Positions 23,958 to 31,976 of a stretch of DNA of 64,000 nucleotides are shown piece by piece (the stretch's first letter is position 1; each line of letters opens with the position of its first letter). The stretch is from Mycobacteriaceae bacterium (GTDB taxonomy: Bacteria > Actinomycetota > Actinomycetes > Mycobacteriales > Mycobacteriaceae): assembly GCA_019749805.1 (NCBI GenBank), contig JAIEPH010000001.1:1-64000 (forward strand), given 5' to 3'. The notes beneath the pieces were generated by a model, which saw only the letters and a program-made list of their open reading frames with translations, was not told where the DNA came from and did not search any database. The position numbers and the translations under genes were made by a program.

Positions 23958-25045
23958 GCACCGGCGATGAGGTCACCTCGATCCTCAACCAGCTGCGCGG
24001 CCTCCTGGGCGAAGGCACACCCGTGACCGCGCCGCTGCCCTCGCAGGTCCCTGAGCAGATTCAGCAGCGTCTCGACGCCCTTCCCAGCGGGCTGGGCGCG
24101 TTCATCGACAAACTGATCGACGACCGCAAGAGCCAATCGGAGATCAGTGCGGAGTTGGCCAAGATCGATCCCTCGTTGGTCCCGGTCGTCGACCAATCCG
24201 CCACCAACGTCACTGGTGCGCGTGACCAGCTCGACGGCGTCCAAGGCACGTACGCCGATCGCCGCGATCAGCTGGCCCCCGTCGAGGGGACCCCGATGGG
24301 GCAACTCGGGGTGCTTCAGGCCAAGGTCGACGCCGTCGGCAATGGAGCCAACACCGTGCGCGAGCAGATCCCGCCGGCCGATCTGCGACGAGTGATGGTT
24401 GACCGGCTCGCTCAGCGCTATTACGAGCAGGCCAAAGCTGCGATGCAGGGTGCCGGCGGAGGGATGCCAGGAGGTGGCTCCGGGGGCGGCATGCCAGGTG
24501 GCGGGTCGGGCGGCGGTCAGTCAGGTGGGGGTGGCGGCTCACCGCTCAGCGCCCTGTCATCACCGGCGGCCAGCTTGGCTTCGGCCTTCAAGCCCATGTC
24601 GTCCACGGGCGGCGACTCCGACGGAGACCAGCGCGAAGCCGCTGGGCTCCCGGCCGGCCGAGGTGGCAGTGAAGCCGGCCGCCGCATGGCCGAAAAGGCC
24701 CTGAGCGCAAAGGGACTCCCTTACGTCTGGGGCGGCGGAAACGCCAACGGCCCCACCGGAGGTGGCTTCGACTGCTCAGGATTGGTGCAGTGGTCGGCTG
24801 CCCAAGGCACCGGCACCGAACTACCCCGCACGACGTACGCTCTGGTCAACCTCGGCACCCGAATCAATCCGGTGGACGCCCAACCGGGCGATCTCGTCTT
24901 CTCCGAATTCAGCGGGCGGGGACCCGAGCACGTTCAGATCGCCCTAGGCGGTGGTCAGGTCGTGCACGCACCGCAAACCGGTGACGTGGTCCGCGTCGCC
25001 GCCATGCCACGAAACGTCGTCGTTAAACGCCTCTTCGACAGCTAG
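23954..25045 (+). CDS. NlpC/P60 peptidase with ESX-plasmid-type N-terminal domain
   Basis: 363-aa protein. Residues 1-165 are helical (SILNQLRGLLGEGTPVTAPL, DLRRVMVDRLAQRYYEQAKA) and resemble the DUF4226-like N-terminus of mycobacterial ESX-associated hydrolases. A Gly-rich linker (170-205) follows. Residues ~235-363 are an NlpC/P60 domain: YVWGGGN, catalytic C274 in DCSGLVQW, H326 in HVQIALG and polar H338 in VHAPQTG. It would cut peptidoglycan stem peptides. There is no classical signal peptide, which suits export by a type VII-like route; no ESX locus is in this window. It is preceded by a coupled 37-aa gene. Confidence 0.88.
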   Translation: MSTGDEVTSILNQLRGLLGEGTPVTAPLPSQVPEQIQQRLDALPSGLGAFIDKLIDDRKSQSEISAELAKIDPSLVPVVDQSATNVTGARDQLDGVQGTYADRRDQLAPVEGTPMGQLGVLQAKVDAVGNGANTVREQIPPADLRRVMVDRLAQRYYEQAKAAMQGAGGGMPGGGSGGGMPGGGSGGGQSGGGGGSPLSALSSPAASLASAFKPMSSTGGDSDGDQREAAGLPAGRGGSEAGRRMAEKALSAKGLPYVWGGGNANGPTGGGFDCSGLVQWSAAQGTGTELPRTTYALVNLGTRINPVDAQPGDLVFSEFSGRGPEHVQIALGGGQVVHAPQTGDVVRVAAMPRNVVVKRLFDS

Positions 25046-25056
25046 AGCGACGGACT

Positions 25057-25611
25057 GTGCGTGCACTTGTCATTGCTGATGCCACACCACAACTGGGCAT
25101 GCCGATCCCCGATTTCGTCCGGGCGCACCACGTGGATGTCGTCATCACGGCCGGTGACCTGAGCCGTCACAAGCTCACTGGTGTGGACCAAGCCGGGGTG
25201 CCCGCCATGGGTGTGTACGGAAACCATTGCCAACGCGGCTATTTGGACGTTCTGGGCATGCACGACCTGCACCTGTCTACGGTGACCATCGGCGGTGTGA
25301 CCTTTACTGGACTTGAGGGCTGCGTGCGCTACAAGGCTGACTCTGAGGCGGCGCTGTACACCCAGGACGAGTATCACCGTCTCGTCGCCAAGTTACCGCC
25401 CGCCGACGTCTTGGTGACCCATTGCCCGCCCCGCGGAATCAACGACCACGACGATCCTGCCCATGTCGGTATCGACGCCCTCAACGACTGGCTACGACAG
25501 GCTTCGCCCGCGCTGCTGATCCACGGCCACACGTATCCGACCCGCCCCGTCCGACAGGTCGGCGCGACCCGCGTCGAGTACGTTCACGGCGGCCGCATCC
25601 TCACGATCTGA
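25057..25611 (+). CDS. Calcineurin-like metallophosphoesterase
   Basis: 184-aa protein starting at GTG 25057, 11 bp after the NlpC gene. Metal-site motifs: DVVITAGDLS (GD), GVYGNHC (GNH), VLVTHCPPRG (H), LLIHGHTYPT (GHxH-like). The usual first D-x-H is weak (RALVIADATPQLG), so one metal ligand may be altered. It is short for the family and close to YfcE/MJ0936-type phosphodiesterases. It is probably co-transcribed with the peptidase. Confidence 0.8.
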   Translation: MRALVIADATPQLGMPIPDFVRAHHVDVVITAGDLSRHKLTGVDQAGVPAMGVYGNHCQRGYLDVLGMHDLHLSTVTIGGVTFTGLEGCVRYKADSEAALYTQDEYHRLVAKLPPADVLVTHCPPRGINDHDDPAHVGIDALNDWLRQASPALLIHGHTYPTRPVRQVGATRVEYVHGGRILTI

Positions 25612-25643
25612 GGTTTCCCCTCCCCGCGTTATTCTGCAATCCC

Positions 25644-26183
25644 ATGGCGTCACCACTGCTGAGTGCCGATCTCATCGCGTGGGCGCAGGCCGCTGGCTAC
25701 ACCCACACCGGCGACGAGCACACCGTCGAGCTGCGTCCGCTCAACGGAGCCACTACCCGCTACCACATTCGCTCGCAGGGCGATCGGCGGTTGGTGCTCA
25801 CTAAAACCGAGCCCGACACCGATCACGACGAGCACACCGTCTTGCTCATCGCCGCACCCAAAGTCGTTGCGCACCACCTCTATAGCCTCTTTGGCGACGA
25901 CATCCGCGACGACCTCGACCTGCCCTACCTCCAGCTTGCCTGGGCAGCCGACGACCTCGCGCCCGGATATACCCTCAGCACCGACGCTGACGGGCTCCAG
26001 GTTCTCGTTCACCACCGACTCGGGGCGGTCGCCGCCGCTCCCGATCCCACCCTAGGAATGCTTACGCTGGTCCCGCTATCACGCCTGCTGGGCCTCAGCG
26101 CGGCCGATCTACGGCGTGCCTTCATGGCCGAAGATGGAGCCCCGCTGCTGTCCAACGGCTACTACGCCACCAAACAGACCTGA
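25644..26183 (+). CDS. Imm61-like immunity protein
   Basis: 179-aa acidic protein. The pattern ADLIAWAQAAGY, TTRYHIRSQGDRRLVLTKTE and VVAHHLYSLFGDDIRDDLDL resembles Imm61-type immunity proteins of polymorphic toxin systems. ATG 25644 lies 8 nt after TATTCT (25630-25635), so the transcript is probably leaderless and the gene independently expressed. No partner toxin is present in the window, so it may protect against toxins of competitors or be a leftover. Confidence 0.6.
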   Translation: MASPLLSADLIAWAQAAGYTHTGDEHTVELRPLNGATTRYHIRSQGDRRLVLTKTEPDTDHDEHTVLLIAAPKVVAHHLYSLFGDDIRDDLDLPYLQLAWAADDLAPGYTLSTDADGLQVLVHHRLGAVAAAPDPTLGMLTLVPLSRLLGLSAADLRRAFMAEDGAPLLSNGYYATKQT

Positions 26184-26196
26184 CGGTCGCCCCCGC

Positions 26197-26487
26197 TCAT
26201 CTGCGGTTGAGGTTCACCGGGCCGGCACTCGGGTGCAGCGACCGTGCGGCCGCGATCCCCTCGCCGGCCACCCCGGCGCTGGCGCGCATAGCCACGGCCT
26301 GGTCGACCGCCTCCTGGAGCTGCTCGGCGGTGTACATCCATCCGGCGGCGGTCCATGTCCGAGACACCAGCTGAGCGATCACCGGCTGCGGCAGTCCGCA
26401 GGCGTCGGCGACGTCTTTGATCGTGTACGTCGCCGCGGAGGGCGCCCGCCCGCGTCGGCGGGCCGGGAACTCGATGACCTCACCCAT
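26197..26487 (-). CDS. MerR-like helix-turn-helix protein (96 aa)
   Basis: 96-aa protein. Residues ~20-60 (YTIKDVADACGLPQPVIAQL, AGWMYTAEQLQEAVDQAV) match the MerR/excisionase winged-helix pattern. A similar N-terminal pattern occurs in the membrane protein at 44915-45307 (FTEDEVAARVGLPGPIIAEL). TAACGT lies 8 nt before ATG 26487, so the transcript is probably leaderless. It is convergent with the Imm61-like gene and may regulate the immunity genes on either side. Confidence 0.72.
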   Translation of the reverse strand: MGEVIEFPARRRGRAPSAATYTIKDVADACGLPQPVIAQLVSRTWTAAGWMYTAEQLQEAVDQAVAMRASAGVAGEGIAAARSLHPSAGPVNLNRR

Positions 26488-26595
26488 GGGCCATCACGTT
26501 ACCGGCATGTCGAACCATCGCGTGGCATCAATCGCACGCGAAGAACGCGCACCGCGGGCCCCGTTTCAGCAGGTTGGCGGCGGTAGGTTCACAGG

Positions 26596-27579
26596 GTGTC
26601 CAGTTTCGTCATCACAGCCGTGCAGTGGGGTGCGCCGGGGTTGCCCGAGCAGTTGCCGGCGACGGGGTACACGGTGCACGTACTGACCGATCCGCACGGC
26701 GTTCCCGCCTTCCACGCCGTCCTGCAGACCCCGATGCGGTTCTACTACGGCGCCGACTTCGACGGCGGCCGCATCGACGCCCAGAGATTCGGCCAGGATG
26801 CCCACGGGCCGTTCCTCTGGGTCACCGAAGTCATCATCTCTCCGCACCGCCCCGAGGAACAGCCGCACCCCGGCATGACGAACTTCCCGATGAACCTGGA
26901 CGCAGTCTTGGTACCCGTGGGCAACGACGTCGAGGCGCTACGTGACAACACCGCGACGATGGGCCACGTCCTCGTCGACGACATCGCCGAGGCGCCCACC
27001 GACACCGGCGACGCCATCGTCGTGGATGGCGACGGCCCCACACAGCCCGAGCCCCTCACCCCGCCGATCGCCCCACCAGCACAGTCGGCAGGTCCCCCTC
27101 CATTGCCAGTCTCCGTCCCGGCCTCCAACGGCGCCCTGCTCGAAGGGCAAGTCCAGCAACGAGTCAGCCAGCTGCGCGCTCAGATCGCCGCCCTCGTCGG
27201 ATGGCCCGTCGCCGAGGTCCAGGAACCGAAGTGCGTGAAGGCCGGCAAGGAAACCAAGCAGGGCGGCCCGGCGTATAGCGTCAGCCGACAGGGGTACCGG
27301 TACTTCACCAAGGACCTGTGGCAGGGATACCTCATGAGGGAGACCACCGACCCGGACGAACTGCTGTACTGGATCGCCGACGACGTAACCCGCAGCGCCG
27401 CTTGGGAATGGACGATGCGCACACCAGCCTTCGGCACGGCAAGGGGCGCCGAAGCGCAGCTCGCGATCACCATGCCGCTGTGGCACGTCCTGATGTCTGG
27501 CTTGCGGTATGACTGGGGTCGACGCACCCGGCTGACCGCCTCAGAACAACGCCGCGCCACCACGAACCAGACCCGCTAA
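26596..27579 (+). CDS. Imm63-like immunity protein with a novel shared N-terminal domain
   Basis: 327-aa protein starting at GTG 26596, 6 nt after TAGGTT (26584-26589), so probably leaderless. Residues 1-110 (SSFVITAVQWGAPGLPEQLP, GPFLWVTEVIISPHRPEEQP, NFPMNLDAVLVP) are homologous to the N-terminus of the membrane protein at 34409-35791. A Pro-rich linker follows. Residues ~215-327 (GYRYFTKDLWQGYLMRETTD, PDELLYWIADDVTRSAAWEW) resemble Imm63 immunity proteins. The shared N-terminal domain is not one I can name. Confidence 0.68.
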   Translation: MSSFVITAVQWGAPGLPEQLPATGYTVHVLTDPHGVPAFHAVLQTPMRFYYGADFDGGRIDAQRFGQDAHGPFLWVTEVIISPHRPEEQPHPGMTNFPMNLDAVLVPVGNDVEALRDNTATMGHVLVDDIAEAPTDTGDAIVVDGDGPTQPEPLTPPIAPPAQSAGPPPLPVSVPASNGALLEGQVQQRVSQLRAQIAALVGWPVAEVQEPKCVKAGKETKQGGPAYSVSRQGYRYFTKDLWQGYLMRETTDPDELLYWIADDVTRSAAWEWTMRTPAFGTARGAEAQLAITMPLWHVLMSGLRYDWGRRTRLTASEQRRATTNQTR

Positions 27580-27790
27580 CCCGCTGCAAATTGTGCGGGT
27601 GCCGGCACGGGGCTGCTTGGCTATAGTGGAGGGTAGAGCCGTTTCGCATGGCTCACCCCGAGTCGCCAAGGCGCCCGCACCGCGCGGCGACAGTAAGGGC
27701 AAGGTCCTCTGGATCTGCGATACACCGTCACCTGTTGGTAGGCGTTGACGTGCGGGGCCTCGCCGATCGAAACAGTGAACGGATTCTCTG

Positions 27791-28564
27791 ATGACGAAGA
27801 ACTCATCCCTCAAGAAGGCCGCCCGTGCGATGCAGCGCGCCAACCCGGGCCTTCCCTTCCGCGCTGCACGGGCCGCCGTCGACCACGCACTCCCGTCGGC
27901 ACCGCCGCGGTCGTGGAGTCACGGCCAGGACCTTTGGATTCGCGGACTTCCCGAGGACACCCCAACCCGCTGCTACCTGTGCGGGAAGACCACCAGCATC
28001 GTGTCGTACGGGGACCTTCCGGTGGACCAGGGCCGCGTGCAGATGTACTGCGACCACACCGAGTGCGATGCCCGCGAGACCGAAGTCGTCGTGGTCGACG
28101 ACGGCACCGCCGCGACGGCCCAGCGGTCCGACGTCCGCATCCTGACTCACTATCCGCCGGTCACCGACCGGCCGGAATGGACCTTCGGCGCCGGGAACGG
28201 CTGGATGGCCGGCACCTCACCCCACGCGCGGTCGTCGGGTCAACGGATGTTGTGCCTGTTCTGCGGAGACGCCAGTTGCGTTCCCGCCCCCACCGATCCT
28301 GCCGCAGATTCCGGACGACTTCGTCTGCGCTGCACCAACACTGTCTGCGCCGTCATCGACGTCGAGGTGTTGGTGATGCGTGACGGCACCGGCTACGCCG
28401 GCTTTCGGGAGGACGTTGAAGCACTGCGCGCCCTCAAGCCTCCGCGGCGGCGCGTCGGCCGTACCACCGGCCCGATCGAGATCGTTCCGGTGGTCGACCC
28501 CGATCCGCCGTCGGACCAGACGGTGATGGACCGCCGCCGCTCCGGCCCGCTCCCCTGGGACTGA
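27791..28564 (+). CDS. Protein with two zinc-ribbon-like motifs (257 aa)
   Basis: 257-aa protein with two similar metal motifs: CYLCG...CDHTEC (about residues 61-92) and CLFCG...CTNTVC (about 156-185), each with CxxC plus a later CxxxxC, so a duplicated zinc-binding unit. The C-terminus is Pro/Arg-rich. The leader is 211 bp (27580-27790) with TATAGT near 27623 and several stem-loops (GAGCC/GGCUC; GUCGCC/GGCGAC), suggesting post-transcriptional control, but none matches family A. The function is unknown. Confidence 0.68.
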   Translation: MTKNSSLKKAARAMQRANPGLPFRAARAAVDHALPSAPPRSWSHGQDLWIRGLPEDTPTRCYLCGKTTSIVSYGDLPVDQGRVQMYCDHTECDARETEVVVVDDGTAATAQRSDVRILTHYPPVTDRPEWTFGAGNGWMAGTSPHARSSGQRMLCLFCGDASCVPAPTDPAADSGRLRLRCTNTVCAVIDVEVLVMRDGTGYAGFREDVEALRALKPPRRRVGRTTGPIEIVPVVDPDPPSDQTVMDRRRSGPLPWD

Positions 28565-28587
28565 CCGTCACGGGCGCATGTGGCGTG

Positions 28588-28626
28588 CCGGAAGGGGCCA
28601 CGCACTGTGGCGGTGGGCCCTTCCGG
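28588..28626. terminator. Stem-loop between convergent genes
   Basis: CCGGAAGGG (28588-28596) and CCCTTCCGG (28618-28626), a 9-bp perfect stem between the converging 27791 and 28633 genes. It can serve both strands. Confidence 0.6.
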
Positions 28627-28632
28627 GGCCGA

Positions 28633-29142
28633 TCATCTCTGTCTGGTGACCGCGGCGATGACCCGGCGGCGAAACGCGTCCAGCTGCGACGGTCGCGATG
28701 CGATCGCCTCCGCGGCGGCCCGGAGGCGCACCAGGTCAGTGGCACCGAGCCCGACGGTGCGCTCCCCGTCTTGGCCGGTGAACAGGGCGGCGCCGAAGTA
28801 GGGCTGATAGATGGCGCGGTGCTCGGCCAGCAGCAGAGTCGCCAGCGGGTTGAGGGTTGCCTCGACCAGTTCGGCGTCGCCAAGGTCCGGCATGCCTTCG
28901 TCGTCGGTCCACATGTCGATGTGTTCGTCGACCGCCGTGATGGCGTAGAGCCGACAGCCGATCGCCTGGCGGATGCTTGCGCCGAATGAGCCACCCTCGG
29001 GGGTCAGGTCGACGGTGTCGATGCGGCCGTCGATCCCGACGAGCAGCGCCTGCGCGACGGCGGCGTCTGCTGAGCTTCCCTGAGTGGTCGTGGTGTCGAC
29101 GGCGGTGCGGGGTGAGGTCGCGGGCTGGGTGTTCGTCGTCAT
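28633..29142 (-). CDS. DUF3846-like protein (169 aa)
   Basis: 169-aa protein. After a Thr-rich N-terminus, residues ~35-120 (VGIDGRIDTVDLTPEGGSFG, IRQAIGCRLYAITAVDEHID, MWTDDEGMPDLGDAELVEAT) match the DUF3846 pattern: a short beta strand, a helix ending xAIG and a W(x)DDEG turn, common in plasmid and phage accessory genes. ATG 29142 is set by the family A hairpin (29172-29194) and CGAAGGAG upstream. No RecA-NDp box is seen, so it may be read from the 29695 gene or another promoter. Confidence 0.72.
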   Translation of the reverse strand: MTTNTQPATSPRTAVDTTTTQGSSADAAVAQALLVGIDGRIDTVDLTPEGGSFGASIRQAIGCRLYAITAVDEHIDMWTDDEGMPDLGDAELVEATLNPLATLLLAEHRAIYQPYFGAALFTGQDGERTVGLGATDLVRLRAAAEAIASRPSQLDAFRRRVIAAVTRQR

Positions 29143-29171
29143 GCTGGGTCTCCTTCGGGAGGCGAGTTGTG

Positions 29172-29194
29172 GACCGAGCCCACATGCCACGGCC
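29172..29194 (-). ncRNA. Family A leader hairpin, DUF3846-like gene
   Basis: Outer stem GGCC/GGUC kept; the inner part is 15 nt and pairs less well than in other copies. CUCCCGAAGGAG follows. Confidence 0.6.
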
Positions 29195-29263
29195 GGGGCG
29201 GGTGCTCGTCAATCGTGTTGCTAGGCATGAATATCGACCTGGTGTTGCCGGACCCGGGTACGC

Positions 29264-29695
29264 CTAGTAGTCGGCTGAGTCGATGGCGTCGGCGCTGACG
29301 TTGAAGGTCTCGGCGGCGAGTCGGTAGATGTCGCCGATGTCAATGCGGACCTGTTGGCCGCTGGAGTGCACGGCGATGCTGTAGGCGCTGAGGTAGCTCA
29401 GCTTTTCTGCGCCGGCGTGCACGAACACTGCGACTTGTCCGTCGCGGAGGTGTGTGGCGATGACGTCCGGGACGAACAGCTCCTCGGCGTCTTCGTCGCC
29501 GTCGGGATTCTGGCAGGCGAGCTGCCCCCAGCAGCCCGCGCCGTCGCTGTCGGAAGCCAGGATGACGACAGCTCCGGCGCCCTGCTCGGGGCGCTCCTCG
29601 ACGGTGAACTCCGTGCCCGCCAAGGCCTGCTTGAGGGTGTCGACGTCGTTCACCAGGAAGGTGTTGGTGCGGCCTTTGCCGTAGTAGTCAGCCAT
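29264..29695 (-). CDS. Hypothetical protein (143 aa) under a damage-type promoter
   Basis: 143-aa acidic protein, unrecognised. An N-terminal alpha/beta part (NTFLVNDVDTLKQALAGTEF, GAGAVVILASDSDGAGCWG) and a C-terminal part (DVIATHLRDGQVAVFVHAGA, VRIDIGDIYRLAAETF) suggest a compact domain. ATG 29695 is fixed by the leader hairpin and AACGGGGT upstream; the longer frame to 29755 would include the hairpin. The strongly acidic composition would also suit a DNA mimic, which is speculation. Confidence 0.75.
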   Translation of the reverse strand: MADYYGKGRTNTFLVNDVDTLKQALAGTEFTVEERPEQGAGAVVILASDSDGAGCWGQLACQNPDGDEDAEELFVPDVIATHLRDGQVAVFVHAGAEKLSYLSAYSIAVHSSGQQVRIDIGDIYRLAAETFNVSADAIDSADY

Positions 29696-29721
29696 GTTGG
29701 GATACCCCGTTCTCATCTGGT

Positions 29722-29743
29722 GACCGAGTGCGCACACCCGGCC
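29722..29743 (-). ncRNA. Family A leader hairpin, 29264-29695 gene
   Basis: Outer stem GGCC/GGUC, inner stem GGGUG/CACUC with a G-U pair, loop UGCG. Confidence 0.8.
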
Positions 29744-29776
29744 GTCTACGGCCAAACTCGTTGTCTAACCGTCTCT

Positions 29777-29798
29777 ATCGTACTGAGTGGGCCTGACA
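29777..29798 (-). promoter_or_regulatory. RecA-NDp (PafBC-type) promoter, 29264-29695 gene
   Basis: TGTCAG (29793-29798), N10, TACGAT (29777-29782) on the minus strand. Confidence 0.78.
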
Positions 29799-29819
29799 GT
29801 GCCCGCACGACTGCGACGC

Positions 29820-30209
29820 TCACGTGGTGGAGTTGAGTCGGTGCCGTGGGTCTTCGCGGCACAGCCAGCCGTCGCGGGTCAATTGCGCCGGCTCGCCGCA
29901 GCACCACGGCAGGCTCTCTCCGCCCTCGTAGATCACGGCTACGGGCGCGGGACGGTGCCAGTGCTGCCAGGGCAGCATGCCGGTGCCGAGCGTCACGTGG
30001 GCCAGGAACAGCGAGTAACCGCTCATGTCGTGAATGCGCAGCCAGTCGAGGTAGTCCTCGGCGCTGTCGACACCGTCGGGTCCGCCCTCCCCAGCGCAGC
30101 GGCGGCCGCTGTCGTCGAGCCAGGTGAAATCGGTACCGGCCGAATTCCAGTGCCGTTCGAGCGGTGCCGCGCACACCGTGCACGTCGTCGCGTCGATGGT
30201 CTTAGCCAC
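29820..30209 (-). CDS. Cysteine-rich hypothetical protein (129 aa)
   Basis: 129-aa protein beginning VAKTIDATTCTVCAAPL. It has CxxC near the N-terminus and later single or paired Cys (RRCAGEGG, PWCCGEPAQ, WLCRED), suggesting two zinc-knuckle-like sites. GTG 30209 overlaps the stop of the upstream 98-aa gene by 8 nt, so it is translationally coupled and shares the promoter at 30580-30601. The frame upstream to 30602 is antisense-like and was not used. Confidence 0.65.
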   Translation of the reverse strand: MAKTIDATTCTVCAAPLERHWNSAGTDFTWLDDSGRRCAGEGGPDGVDSAEDYLDWLRIHDMSGYSLFLAHVTLGTGMLPWQHWHRPAPVAVIYEGGESLPWCCGEPAQLTRDGWLCREDPRHRLNSTT

Positions 30210-30498
30210 GGCAGCCGGCCCCCGGTAGCGCGCAATCGCGGCGGGCGTCGGCGATCGCCGGTCGTACCGGCGCGGTAGTGCATTGGCCGCCGCTGATCTG
30301 GGCGTGAATCTGTCTCGGGGTGACCAGCTCTGGGCGACCGGTGGACAGATACAGCACAGCCAGGTCGTAGGCCTCGCAGCGCACCCGGCACGCGCCGCCG
30401 GTATGAGTCTTGCGGTACCGCAGCGACAACTCACGGCGGCGCAGCTCCTCGGGCGTCTCGCCGGGGCACGGGGAAAGTGACGGTGACTGACTGAGCAT
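30202..30498 (-). CDS. Hypothetical protein (98 aa) under a damage-type promoter
   Basis: 98-aa protein with an Arg-rich N-terminal half (ETPEELRRRELSLRYRKTHT) and several Cys (GGACRVRCEAYDLA, GGQCTTA, DCALPGAGC). AVLYLSTGRPELVTPRQIHA is the best-formed helical part. It is unrecognised. ATG 30498 follows the family A hairpin and AAAAGGGGGAG. It heads a two-gene unit with 29820-30209. Confidence 0.68.
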   Translation of the reverse strand: MLSQSPSLSPCPGETPEELRRRELSLRYRKTHTGGACRVRCEAYDLAVLYLSTGRPELVTPRQIHAQISGGQCTTAPVRPAIADARRDCALPGAGCRG

Positions 30499-30522
30499 GG
30501 GCTCCCCCTTTTCGGGTCGGAT

Positions 30523-30544
30523 GACCGGACGCGCACGCCGGGCC
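30523..30544 (-). ncRNA. Family A leader hairpin, 30202-30498 gene
   Basis: Outer stem GGCC/GGUC, inner GGCG/CGUC, loop UGCG; followed by CCCGAAAAGGGG holding the Shine-Dalgarno. Confidence 0.8.
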
Positions 30545-30579
30545 GGTGGTGGCGAACTCGGTTCGCCTGGTTGCGGTTT

Positions 30580-30601
30580 AGTGTAGGCGGACTCTCCGAC
30601 A
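30580..30601 (-). promoter_or_regulatory. RecA-NDp (PafBC-type) promoter, 30202-30498 operon
   Basis: TGTCGG (30596-30601), N10, TACACT (30580-30585) on the minus strand. Confidence 0.8.
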
Positions 30602-30623
30602 CGACACCGCTCTCCTCGCTTGC

Positions 30624-31163
30624 TCAGCGAGGGGGATTGATCGGGGCCCACGGGGACATGAACCAATCCCACTGCGGCCGGATTCGTCTCCCCGAGGCCG
30701 CTTTCCACAGTCGCAGGTTGTCGACCTGAACGGTGTCGATGCGGGTTCCGCTGCGCAGGGTCACGGGAGATTGCAAGGTGATCCACTGTCCGCGGGCCGC
30801 CAGCGCGGCCACGCGGCGCTGCTGGTACTGCGCGGCTTCCTCGCGCCATTGGCGGGCATACTCACCGTGCGGTTCAGTGAGCGCCGCCAGGACCGTCGCG
30901 CCGACACCCAGTGCCGTTGGTCCCATGGATTCGTCCATCATCTTGATGACCACGTCGCCGCGAGACTGGGCGAACAACGTGATGGACGCCCACACCTGCC
31001 CGTCGGCCTCCCGGTGGGCGGCGAAGTACGTTCCGCCCCAGTCGCATCCGTCTCCGGGTGCAGCGTTTGAGGCGACGGCCTCGGCGCGGCCGCCACGGAC
31101 GTGACGGGCGACCTCGGCGCGTGCGGTGCTCCCGTACGGAATGGCGTAGCTGATTGATCCCAT
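30624..31163 (-). CDS. Hypothetical protein (179 aa) under a damage-type promoter
   Basis: 179-aa protein, MGSISYAIPYGSTARAEVAR onward. The middle (GCDWGGTYFAAHREADGQVW, ASITLFAQSRGDVVIKMMDE) and the C-terminal segment (LQSPVTLRSGTRIDTVQVDN) read as two beta-rich units around a helix (YARQWREEAAQYQQRRVAAL). The pattern is familiar from actinophage and plasmid hypothetical proteins, without a function I can name. ATG 31163 follows the leader hairpin (31185-31206) and CAGGGAG. Confidence 0.75.
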   Translation of the reverse strand: MGSISYAIPYGSTARAEVARHVRGGRAEAVASNAAPGDGCDWGGTYFAAHREADGQVWASITLFAQSRGDVVIKMMDESMGPTALGVGATVLAALTEPHGEYARQWREEAAQYQQRRVAALAARGQWITLQSPVTLRSGTRIDTVQVDNLRLWKAASGRRIRPQWDWFMSPWAPINPPR

Positions 31164-31184
31164 GGTCTTGACTCCCTGTTGGTG

Positions 31185-31206
31185 GACCAGGTGCGCGCAC
31201 ATGGCC
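31185..31206 (-). ncRNA. Family A leader hairpin, 30624-31163 gene
   Basis: Outer stem GGCC/GGUC, A-U pair then one mismatch, inner stem GUGC/GCAC. Confidence 0.78.
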
Positions 31207-31241
31207 GGTGGTGCTGCAGATGTTGGCTGGCAGCGTCTTTC

Positions 31242-31263
31242 ACTATAAGCGCCGGGTCCGACA
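31242..31263 (-). promoter_or_regulatory. RecA-NDp (PafBC-type) promoter, 30624-31163 gene
   Basis: TGTCGG (31258-31263), N10, TATAGT (31242-31247) on the minus strand. Confidence 0.8.
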
Positions 31264-31283
31264 GCAGGCTTCTTAAGGTGGGG

Positions 31284-31856
31284 TCAGTCCCGCGTCCAGC
31301 TCTCGGCGGTGGTGTCGGTCCCGATGAATTGATGCTGGCACTGATAGCAGCGGGCAGTCCCGGCCGCGCGGTTGATCCAGTACCCGAAGTGCTGATGCTC
31401 GTTGACGACTGGGGCCGGGTTGACGGCGACCGCGCGCAGGACGTCGTTGGCGACGGCGCAGATTTCGTCGAGGTGTTCGCGGGCGCTGCGGCGGGCATCG
31501 GCGCCGTCGTCGACCAGGGGGACTTCGGTCCAGCCACTGGTGAGCCCGATGAGGCGCTGGCCGCCGGCGGCGTTCTTGAGGACGGCGTAGAAGCCACTGC
31601 TCTCGTCGTCGTCGTCACCGTAGACATCGAGTTCGAACGCGTTGTCTCCGAGAATGACTGACGCCTCTTGGGCGCTGTGGAACAGATCCGACAGCGCGGC
31701 GCCGGCGCAAGGGTTTGACCGCGTGGGGACGTCGCACTCCAGCTCGTCGCCCTTGGCGTCGCACCAGCGGGTGAAGGCGGCCTCGTCGAGGCTGAACAGC
31801 GTGATCTGCGTGGCGGCAAGGGCCACGGTGAAGGCGGGTGAGGTTGCAGCTGTCAT
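31284..31856 (-). CDS. Hypothetical protein (190 aa) under a damage-type promoter
   Basis: 190-aa acidic protein. The N-terminal part resembles LAATQITLFSLDEAAFTRWC; the middle is DVYGDDDDESSGFYAVLKNA; the C-terminus carries GTARCYQCQHQF, a CxxC motif of zinc-ribbon type. The family is unknown. ATG 31856 follows the leader hairpin (31880-31901) and GGAGAG. It is monocistronic. Confidence 0.74.
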   Translation of the reverse strand: MTAATSPAFTVALAATQITLFSLDEAAFTRWCDAKGDELECDVPTRSNPCAGAALSDLFHSAQEASVILGDNAFELDVYGDDDDESSGFYAVLKNAAGGQRLIGLTSGWTEVPLVDDGADARRSAREHLDEICAVANDVLRAVAVNPAPVVNEHQHFGYWINRAAGTARCYQCQHQFIGTDTTAESWTRD

Positions 31857-31879
31857 GGGTCTCTCCATGCTTGGTGAGG

Positions 31880-31901
31880 GACCGGGCACTCATGTCCGGC
31901 C
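31880..31901 (-). ncRNA. Family A leader hairpin, 31284-31856 gene
   Basis: Outer stem GGCC/GGUC, inner GGACA/UGCCC with one mismatch, loop UGAG. Confidence 0.78.
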
Positions 31902-31937
31902 GGTGGTGTCGTTGCGTGTTGGGCTCCGACTGCCACC

Positions 31938-31959
31938 ATTTTAGCGGCGCCTACCGACA
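31938..31959 (-). promoter_or_regulatory. RecA-NDp (PafBC-type) promoter, 31284-31856 gene
   Basis: TGTCGG (31954-31959), N10, TAAAAT (31938-31943) on the minus strand. Confidence 0.82.
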
Positions 31960-31976
31960 AACTCGCCGCTGAACAT

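Noticed and set aside
27580..27790. Riboswitch in the 211-bp leader of the double zinc-ribbon gene
   Set aside because: Several stem-loops are visible, but none matches a riboswitch class I know.
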